64,000 nt of DNA, from contig NZ_VXCA01000027.1 of the NCBI RefSeq assembly GCF_011369485.1, forward strand, positions 124,001-188,000, read 5' to 3'. The stretch is from Pseudomonas atagonensis. GTDB taxonomy: Bacteria > Pseudomonadota > Gammaproteobacteria > Pseudomonadales > Pseudomonadaceae. The notes under the pieces are model-generated. The model worked only from the letters and a program-made list of their open reading frames with translations, did no database searches and was not told the DNA's origin. Below, piece by piece: positions 41,371 to 49,544 of this stretch (within the stretch, counting starts at the first letter, position 1; each line of letters opens with the position of its first letter). The translations under genes were made by a program, and so were the position numbers.

Positions 41371-42882
41371 ATGAATAACAACAACAAAGACCAAAGCCTT
41401 ACGCAGATTGAAACCCACGGGGTCGAACAGATCCCGGACAACGAACGCACCGCCGGCCCCGTGGATTTGTTCCGCATGATCTTTGGCGGCGCGAATACCT
41501 TTGCCACCGCCGTGCTCGGCAGTTTCCCGGTGCTGTTCGGCCTGTCCTTTCAGGCGGGCGTCTGGGCGATTGTCTCGGGCGTGCTGCTTGGCTCGCTGAT
41601 CCTCGCACCGATGGGCCTGTTCGGCCCGCTCAACGGCACCAACAATGCCGTGTCGTCCGGTGCGCATTTCGGCGTGCACGGGCGGATCGTCGGTTCGTTC
41701 CTGTCGCTGTTGACCGCCATCGCCTTCTTCTCGCTCTCGGTGTGGAGTTCGGGGGATGCGCTGATCGGTGGTGCAAAACGCCTGATCGGCCTGCCGGAAA
41801 CCGACCTGACTCTGGGCCTGGCCTACGGTCTGTTCGCGATTCTGGTGCTGACCGTGTGCATCTACGGCTTCCGCTTCCTGCTGTGGGTGAACAAAGTCGC
41901 GGTGTGGAGCGCGAGCCTGCTGTTCCTGCTGGGCATCTTCGCCTTCGCAGGTTCCTTCGATTCGCACTACGCCGGCACTGTCAGCCTCGGCCAGCCGGGC
42001 TTCTGGGCCGCGTTCATCGGCGCCGCACTGGTGGCCATGAGCAACCCGATTTCCTTCGGTGCGTTCCTCGGCGACTGGGCCCGCTACATCCCGCGTGAAA
42101 CCTCGCGTCAGCGGATCATGGCGGCGGTGGTGCTCTCGCAGATCGCCACCTTCATCCCGTTCCTGTTCGGCCTGACCACCGCGACCATCGTGGCGATCCA
42201 GGCGCCGGACTACATCGCGGCCAACAACTACGTCGGTGGCCTGCTGGCGGTGTCGCCGAGCTGGTTCTTCTTGCCGGTGTGCCTGATTGCGGTGATCGGC
42301 GGCATGTCCACCGGCACCACGTCGCTGTATGGCACCGGTCTGGATATGTCGAGCGTGTTCCCGCGCCTGCTGTCGCGGGTCAAGGCGACGTTGCTGATCG
42401 GCGTGCTGTCGATTGCCTTCATCTTCATCGGGCGCTTTGCGGCGAATCTGGTGCAGAGCGTGTCGACCTTCGCCGTGCTGATCATCACCTGCACCACCCC
42501 GTGGATGGTGATCATGATCATCGGCCTGGTGGTGCGTCGCGGCTTCTACTGCCCGGATGACCTGCAAGTGTTCACGCGCGGCGAACAGGGCGGACGCTAC
42601 TGGTTCAGCCACGGCTGGAACTGGCGTGGTCTGGGCGCATGGATCCCGAGCGCGGCGGTCGGCCTGTGCTTCGTCAATCTGCCGGGGCAGTTCGTCGGCC
42701 CGCTCGGTGAACTGGCCGGCGGCATCGACATCAGCCTGCTGGTGACCCTCGGTCTAGCGTCGGTGATGTACCTGACGCTGCTGAGCCTGTTCCCGGAACC
42801 GCGCGAAGTGTTCGGCCCCAAGGATGCCCGCAGCCAAGGCGCGGACGCACCGGCTAAAGCGCCGTTGCGACAGGCCGCCTGA
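41371..42882 (+). CDS. NCS1-family purine/cytosine permease-like transporter
   Basis: The 503-residue protein has about twelve membrane helices and the NCS1 signature order: an early ANTFATAVLGSFPVLFGLSFQAGVWAI helix pair, NPISFGAFLGDWARYIPRETSRQR in the middle and TTSLYGTGLDMSSVFPRL. In PAO1 the matching gene is PA1419. NCS1 proteins import nucleobases, allantoin and related ureides with H+ or Na+. Beside gbuA, a guanidino or ureide substrate is plausible but not shown. Confidence 0.9.
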   Translation: MNNNNKDQSLTQIETHGVEQIPDNERTAGPVDLFRMIFGGANTFATAVLGSFPVLFGLSFQAGVWAIVSGVLLGSLILAPMGLFGPLNGTNNAVSSGAHFGVHGRIVGSFLSLLTAIAFFSLSVWSSGDALIGGAKRLIGLPETDLTLGLAYGLFAILVLTVCIYGFRFLLWVNKVAVWSASLLFLLGIFAFAGSFDSHYAGTVSLGQPGFWAAFIGAALVAMSNPISFGAFLGDWARYIPRETSRQRIMAAVVLSQIATFIPFLFGLTTATIVAIQAPDYIAANNYVGGLLAVSPSWFFLPVCLIAVIGGMSTGTTSLYGTGLDMSSVFPRLLSRVKATLLIGVLSIAFIFIGRFAANLVQSVSTFAVLIITCTTPWMVIMIIGLVVRRGFYCPDDLQVFTRGEQGGRYWFSHGWNWRGLGAWIPSAAVGLCFVNLPGQFVGPLGELAGGIDISLLVTLGLASVMYLTLLSLFPEPREVFGPKDARSQGADAPAKAPLRQAA

Positions 42883-42899
42883 AGAAACACATAACCCCT

Positions 42900-42987
42900 G
42901 TGGGAGCAGGCTTGCTCGCGAAAGCGATCTGTCAGTCACATCACTTTTGAATGTGCCGACGCCTTCGCGAGCAAGCCCGCTCCCACA
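42900..42987 (+). repeat. REPIN-type inverted repeat
   Basis: GTGGGAGCAGGCTTGCTCGC (left) faces GCGAGCAAGCCCGCTCCCAC (right), with one mismatch. It lies between the two transporter genes of the gbu cluster. Confidence 0.9.
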
Positions 42988-43049
42988 AGGGCAGCAACTC
43001 AGAACCAAATTTGTTTCACCATAAAAAAGACAATCGGAGACACGCCATC

Positions 43050-44429
43050 ATGGCTTTGGATTTATTCGTCGTCCTCATCTACGCCGCCGGCATGCTCTTG
43101 CTCGGCTACTTCGGCATGCGCAAGGCCAAGACCAACGAGGACTTTCTCGTTGCCGGTCGTAACCTCGGCCCAAGCCTGTACATGGGCACCATGGCCGCGA
43201 CCGTACTGGGTGGCGCGTCCACCGTCGGCACCGTGCGCCTGGGCTACGTACACGGCATCTCCGGTTTCTGGCTGTGCGCGGCCCTCGGTTGCGGCATCGT
43301 CGCGCTGAACCTGTTCCTCGCCAAGCCGCTGCTGAAACTGAAGATCTACACCGTTACCCAGGTCCTGGAAAAACGCTACAACCCGATGGCCCGCTCGGCG
43401 AGCGCGGCGATCATGCTGGCCTACGCGCTGATGATCGGCGTGACCTCGATCCTCGCCATCGGCACTGTGCTGCAGGTGCTGTTCGGCCTGCCGTTCTGGG
43501 TCTCGGTGCTGCTCGGCGGTGGCGTGGTGGTGGTGTACTCGGCCATCGGCGGCATGTGGTCGCTGACCCTGACCGACATCGTCCAGTTCATCATCAAGAC
43601 CGTTGGCCTGATGTTCATCCTCCTGCCCATCTGCCTGTACAAAGTCGGCGGCTGGGACGAACTGGTGCTGAAACTGCCGGCCACTGCCTTCAGCTTCACC
43701 ACCATCGGCTGGGACACGATCATCACCTACTTCATGATCTACTTCTTCGGCATCCTGATCGGTCAAGACATCTGGCAACGGGTGTTCACCGTCAAGACCG
43801 CCAAAGTCGCGCAATACGCCGGCAGCATCGCGGGCATCTACTGCATCGTCTACGGCCTCGCCTGCGCCTTGATCGGTATGGCCGCGCACGTGCTGATCCC
43901 GGATCTGGACAACGTCAACAACGCCTTCGCCGCCATCGTCAAACTGTCGCTGCCGGACGGCATCCGTGGTCTGGTGATCGCTGCCGCACTCGCGGCAATG
44001 ATGTCCACCGCCAGCGCCGGCCTGCTCGCCGCCGCCACCACCCTGACCGAAGACCTGCTGCCGAAGCTGCGTGGCGGCAAACAGTCGAGCCTGGGCATCA
44101 ACCGCCTGTTCACCCTGCTGACCGGTGTGGTCGTGCTGGGTATCGCGTTGGTGGTCAACGACGTGATCAGCGCCCTGACCCTCGCTTACAACCTGTTGGT
44201 GGGTGGCATGCTGATCCCGCTGATCGGTGCAATCTTCTGGAAACGCGCCACCACCGCCGGCGCCATCGCCAGCATGGGCCTGGGCTTCGCCACGGCGCTG
44301 CTGTTCATGTTCAAGGACGGTCTGGATGCCAACACACCGATCTACTACAGCCTGGCTGTGGGTCTGGTGAGCTTTGTGGTGGTCAGCCTGGTCTCCCCTC
44401 GCCCAGCGACGGTAGCCAGCGCGATCTAA
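43050..44429 (+). CDS. Sodium:solute symporter family transporter (PA1418 type)
   Basis: 459 residues from ATG 43050, with CGGAGA upstream; the ORF extends further upstream through the REPIN, which is not coding. About twelve to thirteen helices have the SSS pattern: RNLGPSLYMGTMAATVLGGASTVG, GVTSILAIGTVLQ, GGMWSLTLTDIVQF and MMSTASAGLLAAATTLTEDLLP. It imports a solute with Na+; position beside gbuA suggests guanidinobutyrate or a related compound. A strong terminator ends the cluster at 44461-44495. Confidence 0.92.
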   Translation: MALDLFVVLIYAAGMLLLGYFGMRKAKTNEDFLVAGRNLGPSLYMGTMAATVLGGASTVGTVRLGYVHGISGFWLCAALGCGIVALNLFLAKPLLKLKIYTVTQVLEKRYNPMARSASAAIMLAYALMIGVTSILAIGTVLQVLFGLPFWVSVLLGGGVVVVYSAIGGMWSLTLTDIVQFIIKTVGLMFILLPICLYKVGGWDELVLKLPATAFSFTTIGWDTIITYFMIYFFGILIGQDIWQRVFTVKTAKVAQYAGSIAGIYCIVYGLACALIGMAAHVLIPDLDNVNNAFAAIVKLSLPDGIRGLVIAAALAAMMSTASAGLLAAATTLTEDLLPKLRGGKQSSLGINRLFTLLTGVVVLGIALVVNDVISALTLAYNLLVGGMLIPLIGAIFWKRATTAGAIASMGLGFATALLFMFKDGLDANTPIYYSLAVGLVSFVVVSLVSPRPATVASAI

Positions 44430-44460
44430 GCTTTGCTGTAACGACTTGATGCTTTCTTCG

Positions 44461-44495
44461 ACGGGTGTGGCGTCGGTTGCCACACCCGTTTTTTT
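44461..44495 (+). terminator. Rho-independent terminator after the gbu transporter genes
   Basis: ACGGGTGTGGC (44461-44471) pairs with GCCACACCCGT (44479-44489) over a 7-base loop and is followed by seven Ts. A textbook terminator. Confidence 0.94.
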
Positions 44496-44514
44496 CGTCT
44501 GGAGAAAAGTGAAG

Positions 44515-45240
44515 ATGAAGATCGTTTCTCGCGATCAGTGGTTTGAAGTGCAGAGTTTGAGCGATGGCATTCGGCTGATTCACGAGCCGTACATTCGGCC
44601 GTTCTACCGTTGCAACCTGTGGCATGTGCAGGGCCGCGACAAGGATCTGCTGCTGGACAGTGGTTCGGGATTGGTCAGCCTGCGCGAACAACTGCCGTGG
44701 ATCACCGAGCGGCCGTTGGTGGCGGTGGCCAGCCATTGCCACTTCGACCACATCGCCGGGCACCACGAATTTGCCGAACGGCTGGTACATCCGGCGGAAG
44801 CGGACATTCTAGCGGCGCCGGATGGCGAGAATGACCTGAGCCGCGCTTTCGTCGGCGATGACATGTTCGAGGCGCACCCGGATTGCCCGTTGTGCTACGC
44901 CGAGTATCGGGTCAAAGCGGCGCCGGCCACCGGGTTTGTCGAGGATGGCGATGTACTGGATTTGGGTAACCGTACGCTGCAAGTGCTGCACACGCCGGGG
45001 CATTCACCGGGCGGGATCAGCCTGTATGAAGCGGCAACTGAAACGCTGTTCAGCGGCGACATCATCTACGACGGCCCGCTGATCGAGGACGCCTACCATT
45101 CAGATCTGAATGACTACGCCACCAGTCTGCGGCGTTTGCAGGCATTGCCGATCCGCACCGTGCATGGCGGGCACTTCGGCAGTTTTTCCGGGGAGCATTT
45201 GCGTTCGATGATTGACGAGTGGTTGCGCAAGCACGCCTGA
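44515..45240 (+). CDS. Metallo-beta-lactamase-fold hydrolase
   Basis: 241 residues from ATG 44515, with GGAGA 9 bases upstream. Zinc-binding motif H74-x-H76-x-D78-H79 (SHCHFDHIAGHHE), a later HTPGHSPGG with the second-site histidine, the bridging Asp in SGDIIYDG and the final GGHFGSF. The family covers glyoxalase II-like and other hydrolases; the substrate cannot be assigned. It lies just after the gbu terminator and before the small ACP-like gene on the same strand, so the two might be one transcript. Confidence 0.9.
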   Translation: MKIVSRDQWFEVQSLSDGIRLIHEPYIRPFYRCNLWHVQGRDKDLLLDSGSGLVSLREQLPWITERPLVAVASHCHFDHIAGHHEFAERLVHPAEADILAAPDGENDLSRAFVGDDMFEAHPDCPLCYAEYRVKAAPATGFVEDGDVLDLGNRTLQVLHTPGHSPGGISLYEAATETLFSGDIIYDGPLIEDAYHSDLNDYATSLRRLQALPIRTVHGGHFGSFSGEHLRSMIDEWLRKHA

Positions 45241-45282
45241 GGCCTGCTGTACTCAAACAAAACAATCATCAGAAAATCTGCC

Positions 45283-45531
45283 ATGAGAAGAGCTGCCGTG
45301 CGTGCCGCCGTGCACCGATACATTCGTCGCCTGCTGGAAACCCGCGAATTCAATGACAACACCAGCCTGGTGCAATTGGGACTGGAGAAAGCGGATATCG
45401 AGGATTTGATCTTTCATCTGGAAGATGAATTCGGACTGACGGCGTTTACCGCGGAGGAAGACCGTATGCTCAAGACCGCGAAAACGGCGAATGACTTGAG
45501 TCGGTTTTTAATTGAAATTGGACGGCATTGA
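45283..45531 (+). CDS. Acyl-carrier-protein homologue lacking the attachment serine
   Basis: The 82-residue protein aligns by eye with bacterial ACP over its length: helix 1 (VRAAVHRYIRRLL), the NTSLVQLG turn, helix 2 (DLIFHLEDEF, compare ELVMALEEEF) and the C-terminal NDLSRFLIE helix. At the place of the D-S-L phosphopantetheine motif it has E35-K36-A37, so the Ser is replaced by Lys and it cannot carry the prosthetic group in the usual way. The N-terminus is basic, unlike true ACP. It could bind partners of ACP or act as a regulator. The alignment is mine, not from a search. Confidence 0.78.
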   Translation: MRRAAVRAAVHRYIRRLLETREFNDNTSLVQLGLEKADIEDLIFHLEDEFGLTAFTAEEDRMLKTAKTANDLSRFLIEIGRH

Positions 45532-45613
45532 GAGGGAATGCCAAATACATCCTTCAGGATGCTGGAAACCCCCTCACCACAAATAACCCCAGTCACCTGA
45601 TGCTTTCGTGTGC

Positions 45614-45742
45614 CTACCGCCGACGCGGCTGGCGGCGGCGCTGCTCGTCATCGGTGCGAATCGGGACAGGTTGCAGAGGCGGTTCGATCAAGCCGAGGGC
45701 AACACCTAAATCGTGCAGCCAGTTTTGAATTTTCTCTTTCAT
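45614..45742 (-). CDS. PA1414-like microprotein
   Basis: 42 residues from ATG 45742, spaced 8 bases from AAGG; an in-frame ATG two codons upstream and a longer form to 45799 are less likely. Sequence MKEKIQNWLHDLGVALGLIE, then proline-rich and Arg/Gln-rich tail. It matches in size, position and appearance the PA1414 locus of P. aeruginosa, which is strongly induced by oxygen limitation and is now better known for the overlapping sRNA SicX. I see no ANR box (TTGAT-N4-ATCAA) upstream here, so that regulation may not be kept. Whether peptide, RNA or both act here is open. Confidence 0.7.
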   Translation of the reverse strand: MKEKIQNWLHDLGVALGLIEPPLQPVPIRTDDEQRRRQPRRR

Positions 45743-45884
45743 CGTCATGCCCCCTTCAGGGTGGTGCTGAGCGGCCGGAATTCTGAGGCCGCTTCGCACT
45801 GATAATAGTCCGAAGTCCTACGCAATGCTCGGCGAAATCCGCAATGATCTGTTACTGAATTGAACAGAATTCCTGCCCATTCGT

Positions 45885-46778
45885 TCAAGCCGTTTCCCGG
45901 TTTTCATTCAGAGCCGCAGGATAGACGGCTTGCTGCACTTCAATCCACGCATTGAGGTTGGCGCCGAGCATGCCTTTGCGCCACATGAGCCATGTTGTCG
46001 CACCCGCGAACGGCTCGGCCAATGGATGCACCGCAACGTTCTCGCGACCCGGCAAACTGGCCAGCATCGACTCCGACATCAGCGCCACACCGCTGCCCGC
46101 CACCACACAAGCGAGCATGCCCTGATAGGACTCGATCTCCATCGCCCGGCCCATCGCCGCATGGGCGTGGGCAAACCACGCTTCCAGGCGCATACGGTAG
46201 GAACACCCCTGGCGAAACGTGAACACCGAGCGCCCTTCAACATCCGCAGCGCTGCGCACCGGTGGATGATCGATTTCCGTGATCAACACCAGGCGCTCTT
46301 CGCACAGCGGCACGCCATCGAGCGCGGCCAGCTCCAGCGGCCCGTCCACCAGCGCCGCGTCGAGGCGACCGGTGAGCAAGCCTTCCAGCAGTTCACCGCT
46401 CGGCGCCGACTGCACCTGCAGGTTCACCGCCGGGTACTGCTTGTGATAGCGCGCCAGCAACGCCGGCAAATGGATCGCTGCGGTGCTGTACATCGTGCCC
46501 AGGACAAAATCCCCCGCCGGCTGCCCGCCCATCACCGCCGCACTGGCCTGATCACGCAGGGCAAACAGTTTGCCGGTGTAGTCCAGCAAGACTTTTCCCG
46601 CAGGTGACAGCTGCAAACGCTGACGCTCGCGGACGAAAAGTTCGACGCCGAGTTGTTCTTCCAGCTGTTTAAGCCGGGTCGACAGATTCGACGGCACTCG
46701 ATGCAAGCGTTCGGCGGCGCGGGTGATGGATCCCTCCTGCGCAACAGCCTGAAAAATCCGCAGTTGGCTGAATTCCAC
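45885..46778 (-). CDS. LysR-type transcriptional regulator
   Basis: 297 residues from GTG 46778, with AAAGG upstream. The N-terminal helix-turn-helix (about 2-60: GSITRAAERLHRVPSNLSTRLKQLEEQLG) and LysR effector domain (about 90-290) are complete. The position beside the PA1414-like gene matches PA1413. It is divergent from an MFS transporter across 104 bases holding an AATAG/CTATT palindrome, so the MFS gene is its probable target. The inducer is unknown. Confidence 0.92.
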   Translation of the reverse strand: MEFSQLRIFQAVAQEGSITRAAERLHRVPSNLSTRLKQLEEQLGVELFVRERQRLQLSPAGKVLLDYTGKLFALRDQASAAVMGGQPAGDFVLGTMYSTAAIHLPALLARYHKQYPAVNLQVQSAPSGELLEGLLTGRLDAALVDGPLELAALDGVPLCEERLVLITEIDHPPVRSAADVEGRSVFTFRQGCSYRMRLEAWFAHAHAAMGRAMEIESYQGMLACVVAGSGVALMSESMLASLPGRENVAVHPLAEPFAGATTWLMWRKGMLGANLNAWIEVQQAVYPAALNENRETA

Positions 46779-46796
46779 AACCTTTCTCCAGAACAG

Positions 46797-46814
46797 AATA
46801 GGTTACTCACTATT
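46797..46814. promoter_or_regulatory. Candidate LysR operator between regulator and MFS genes
   Basis: AATAG (46797-46801) and CTATT (46810-46814) form an inverted repeat with T-N11-A-like spacing in the 104-base divergent gap. A nested GAATA/TATTC pair covers the same site. Confidence 0.4.
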
Positions 46815-46882
46815 ATTCAATTTTAAAGAAAGTCAATCAGTCCTAGCCTGACGGTCATTGAACCTCCAACGGAATCCAGACC

Positions 46883-48064
46883 ATGTCGCCGCTGATTCGC
46901 TTATCCGCTTGCTTCGTCGCCCTGATGATGGCCATGGGCATCGGCCGTTTCGCCCTCACCCCGCAAATGCCGCACCTGCTCAGTGAAGGGCGGATTGATC
47001 TGACGGCCGCCGGACTGATTGCCGCCGCCAATTACCTCGGTTACTTGCTCGGTGCGGTGGATGCGATGTTCGCCCGCCGGCCGCAGCAAGTTCAGCGTCG
47101 CCTGCACGGTGGCTTGTGGCTGTGCGTTTTGCTGACCCTGGCGTCGTTCTGGGCTGACGGTTTCTGGTCGCATCTGGTATTGCGCTTCGGTACCGGCGTG
47201 GCGAGCGCCTGGGTGCTGGTGATGATCACTTCATTGAGTCAGCCACTGGCGGCGGCAGCAGGTCGCCCACGATGGGGTGCGCTGGTCTTTGCCGGACCGG
47301 GTCTGGGAATTTTCCTGACGGGGTTGCTGGCACTCATCTCACATCTGCTGAATCAGACGTCAGCGACGTTGTGGCTGATTTACGCCGTGGCCGCATTGTT
47401 GATGATGCTCGGGGTCTGGCGGTTTTTGCCGCAATCGGCGGCGGCTTCGTCAGTAGTCGCGACTCAAGTCAGTCCGTCGAATCGAGGTATCGGGCGTCTC
47501 GCCGTGATCTACGCGCTGTACGGCATCGGCTACATCATCCCGGCGACGTTTCTGTCGCAAATGGCTAACGCGCAGTTTCACGGGCAATGGCAAGCCGATC
47601 TGTTCTGGCCGTGCTTCGGTCTCGGCGCGGCCATCGGCGTGTTGCTGGTGAGCTTGCGCCGTCACGATCCGCAAACCACGCGCCACTGGTTGATGGCGAC
47701 GTTGTGGCTGCAGGCCGCCGGGGTGTTTGCCTGTCTGCTGGGCAGCGGTTGGGGTCTGGCACTGGGCGTGTTGCTTTGCGGCACACCGTTTCTGGCCTGC
47801 ATGCAACTGGTCATGCAACGCTCGCGGGAACTGGCGCCCCACGCCACCCAGCGCAACGCCGGCATGCTGACCGCCTGCTTTGCGCTGGGTCAGCTCAGCG
47901 GCCCGTTGCTGGCAGCGCTTAGCAGCCATTTCAGCGGTGGTTTGCAGCCGGCGCTGGTGATCGCCGGCTGCGGGTTACTGATCGCCGGCGGTCTGACCCT
48001 GCAATCGACTAACGCTGGCCGAGTGCTTTGCGCAAGCGCCGACGCACCCACTGTTCAGCGCTGA
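46883..48064 (+). CDS. YbfB/YjiJ family MFS transporter
   Basis: 393 residues, start ATG 46883. About twelve helices; typical of the YbfB/YjiJ branch are the opening ACFVALMMAMGIGRFALTPQMP, the loop DLTAAGLIAAANYLGYLLGA and the C-terminal LTACFALGQLSGPLLAALSSHF. Probably a drug/metabolite exporter. The substrate is unknown. It is divergent from its likely LysR regulator. The 3' end overlaps the convergent EamA gene by 56 bases. Confidence 0.9.
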   Translation: MSPLIRLSACFVALMMAMGIGRFALTPQMPHLLSEGRIDLTAAGLIAAANYLGYLLGAVDAMFARRPQQVQRRLHGGLWLCVLLTLASFWADGFWSHLVLRFGTGVASAWVLVMITSLSQPLAAAAGRPRWGALVFAGPGLGIFLTGLLALISHLLNQTSATLWLIYAVAALLMMLGVWRFLPQSAAASSVVATQVSPSNRGIGRLAVIYALYGIGYIIPATFLSQMANAQFHGQWQADLFWPCFGLGAAIGVLLVSLRRHDPQTTRHWLMATLWLQAAGVFACLLGSGWGLALGVLLCGTPFLACMQLVMQRSRELAPHATQRNAGMLTACFALGQLSGPLLAALSSHFSGGLQPALVIAGCGLLIAGGLTLQSTNAGRVLCASADAPTVQR

Positions 48065-48941
48065 CAAACGTGATGCCGAGCAACACCAGCACGGCACCGA
48101 TGATGAAGTTCAGGCTCAGGTGTTCGCCAAGCAGCAACACACCAAAAGTGACGCCGAACAGCGGCGTCATGAACGAAAACACCGCAAGATTCGCCGCCAG
48201 ATAGCGGCGCAACAGCCAGAACCACACCAGATAGCTGAAGAACGACACCACCAAACCCTGAAACAACACGCTGGCCACCGCCACGCTGGTCAGGCTGACA
48301 TGGGTGATCTGGCCACTGAACAGCGCGATCAACAACAGGCCGAGGAAACCGACGATCAACTGATAGAACAGGGTCAGTGTCACGGGTGCCTCGGACAGCC
48401 GCGAAGCGCGCACCACCACCGTGGTCGCGCCCCAACAAGCGCCGGCGAGTACGCCAAAGGCATCGCCCAGCAGCATGCGTCGGTCGAGGTTATCCCACGA
48501 CACACCACCGGCGAACGCAATAGCGATACCGATGAATGCGAGGAAAATCCCCAGCCACTGCAACGGCCGCAGACGTTCGCTGGCCAACAGAAAATGCACA
48601 CCCAGCGCGGTAAAAATCGGCGCGGTGTAGAGGAACACCGACATGTGCGCCGCCGTGGTCAGTTGCAGACCTTCGGCGATGAAAAGGAACTCCAGACCAA
48701 ACAGCGCACCGGCCAACAAACCTCCGCGCCAAGTGTTGCCGACCTGATCCCAGCCACCCTTCCAGCAGATGAGCAACCCGACCAGCAACGCGGAAATCCC
48801 CGAGCGACCCGCCGCTTGCATGACCGGCGCGATATCGGGCGCCGCCCACTTGATCATCACTTGCTGCACGCCCCAGATCAGGCACAGGCCGATCATCACT
48901 TGCAGGGCAAAACTGTCGGCATTGCGCCGATCGACACTCAC
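48009..48941 (-). CDS. EamA/DMT family transporter
   Basis: About 310 residues from GTG 48941, which follows GAGGTG; the ATG 12 codons upstream (48977) has no site. Ten helices in two EamA repeats (ALQVMIGLCLIWGVQQVMIKWAAP and the second half LLGDAFGVLAGACWGATTVVVRASR), ending with the basic tail QWVRRRLRKALGQR. Substrate unknown. No regulator is adjacent. It overlaps the MFS gene tail to tail by 56 bases. Confidence 0.88.
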   Translation of the reverse strand: MSVDRRNADSFALQVMIGLCLIWGVQQVMIKWAAPDIAPVMQAAGRSGISALLVGLLICWKGGWDQVGNTWRGGLLAGALFGLEFLFIAEGLQLTTAAHMSVFLYTAPIFTALGVHFLLASERLRPLQWLGIFLAFIGIAIAFAGGVSWDNLDRRMLLGDAFGVLAGACWGATTVVVRASRLSEAPVTLTLFYQLIVGFLGLLLIALFSGQITHVSLTSVAVASVLFQGLVVSFFSYLVWFWLLRRYLAANLAVFSFMTPLFGVTFGVLLLGEHLSLNFIIGAVLVLLGITFVSAEQWVRRRLRKALGQR

Positions 48942-49094
48942 CGCAACACCTCGAACACACACAACATGGCAGGCCATCCAATGGTCAGAAAACAGTGCCG
49001 AGGATTATCAATCAGTCAGGCTGAAAAAGCCGTCTGGAAAAGACATTTAGTTCTTCTGCTGCGCCACGGTTAAATGGCGGCGCAGCAACACGCC

Positions 49095-49499
49095 TCACGC
49101 ATCAGGTCCGGCCAGCCGTCTCGCCAGCAAAAATCCGACAGTGCAAGCCACCGCAGTGGCAAACGTGCCCCACGCCCAATCCATTACGGCCACCTGCCCC
49201 GACCATCCACGCAGCGTCGCCCAATTGGTCAGGTCATACGTCCCGTACGCCACCAGCCCCAACAGCGCACCCTTCTTCGTCGCGTGTTGCCAGTTAGACG
49301 CGGGCAGCACCACGAACTGCAAGCAACCAAAAACGTACAGGCAATAAAAAACCGCTGCGGGAACCAGCAGCGGTTTTTCGAGCATCAGCGAACCGAGCAG
49401 TTCGCGATAGGTCGGCGCCATCAGCAGGCCAAGCCATATGCCGTCGAGCAAGAGAAACGTCAGCAGTGTGGCGACGTAGGCAATCAGCGCTTTTTTCAT
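49095..49499 (-). CDS. DUF2177 family membrane protein
   Basis: The 134-residue protein has four membrane helices, with the DUF2177 signature ATLLTFLLLDGIWLGLLMAPTYRELLG, a central AAVFYCLYVFGCLQFVVLP, and GLVAYGTYDLTNWATLRGWSGQVAVMDWAWG, in which the tyrosine/tryptophan pattern is diagnostic. The family is present in many proteobacteria and has no assigned function. It lies 45 bases after the CvfB gene stop on the same strand, possibly cotranscribed. Confidence 0.88.
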   Translation of the reverse strand: MKKALIAYVATLLTFLLLDGIWLGLLMAPTYRELLGSLMLEKPLLVPAAVFYCLYVFGCLQFVVLPASNWQHATKKGALLGLVAYGTYDLTNWATLRGWSGQVAVMDWAWGTFATAVACTVGFLLARRLAGPDA

Positions 49500-49544
49500 T
49501 TACCCGACCTCATGTGAGCCCATGCAACATGGGCCACACGCGAC

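Noticed and set aside
43062..44483. 473-codon minus-strand frame opposite the sodium symporter
   Set aside because: The Q/H/D/E-rich composition is typical of the antisense of a hydrophobic GC-rich gene, and it covers the terminator.
45743..45884. ANR/FNR box for the PA1414-like gene
   Set aside because: I looked for TTGAT-N4-ATCAA on both strands and found only partial half-sites such as TTCAATTCAG; none has both halves.
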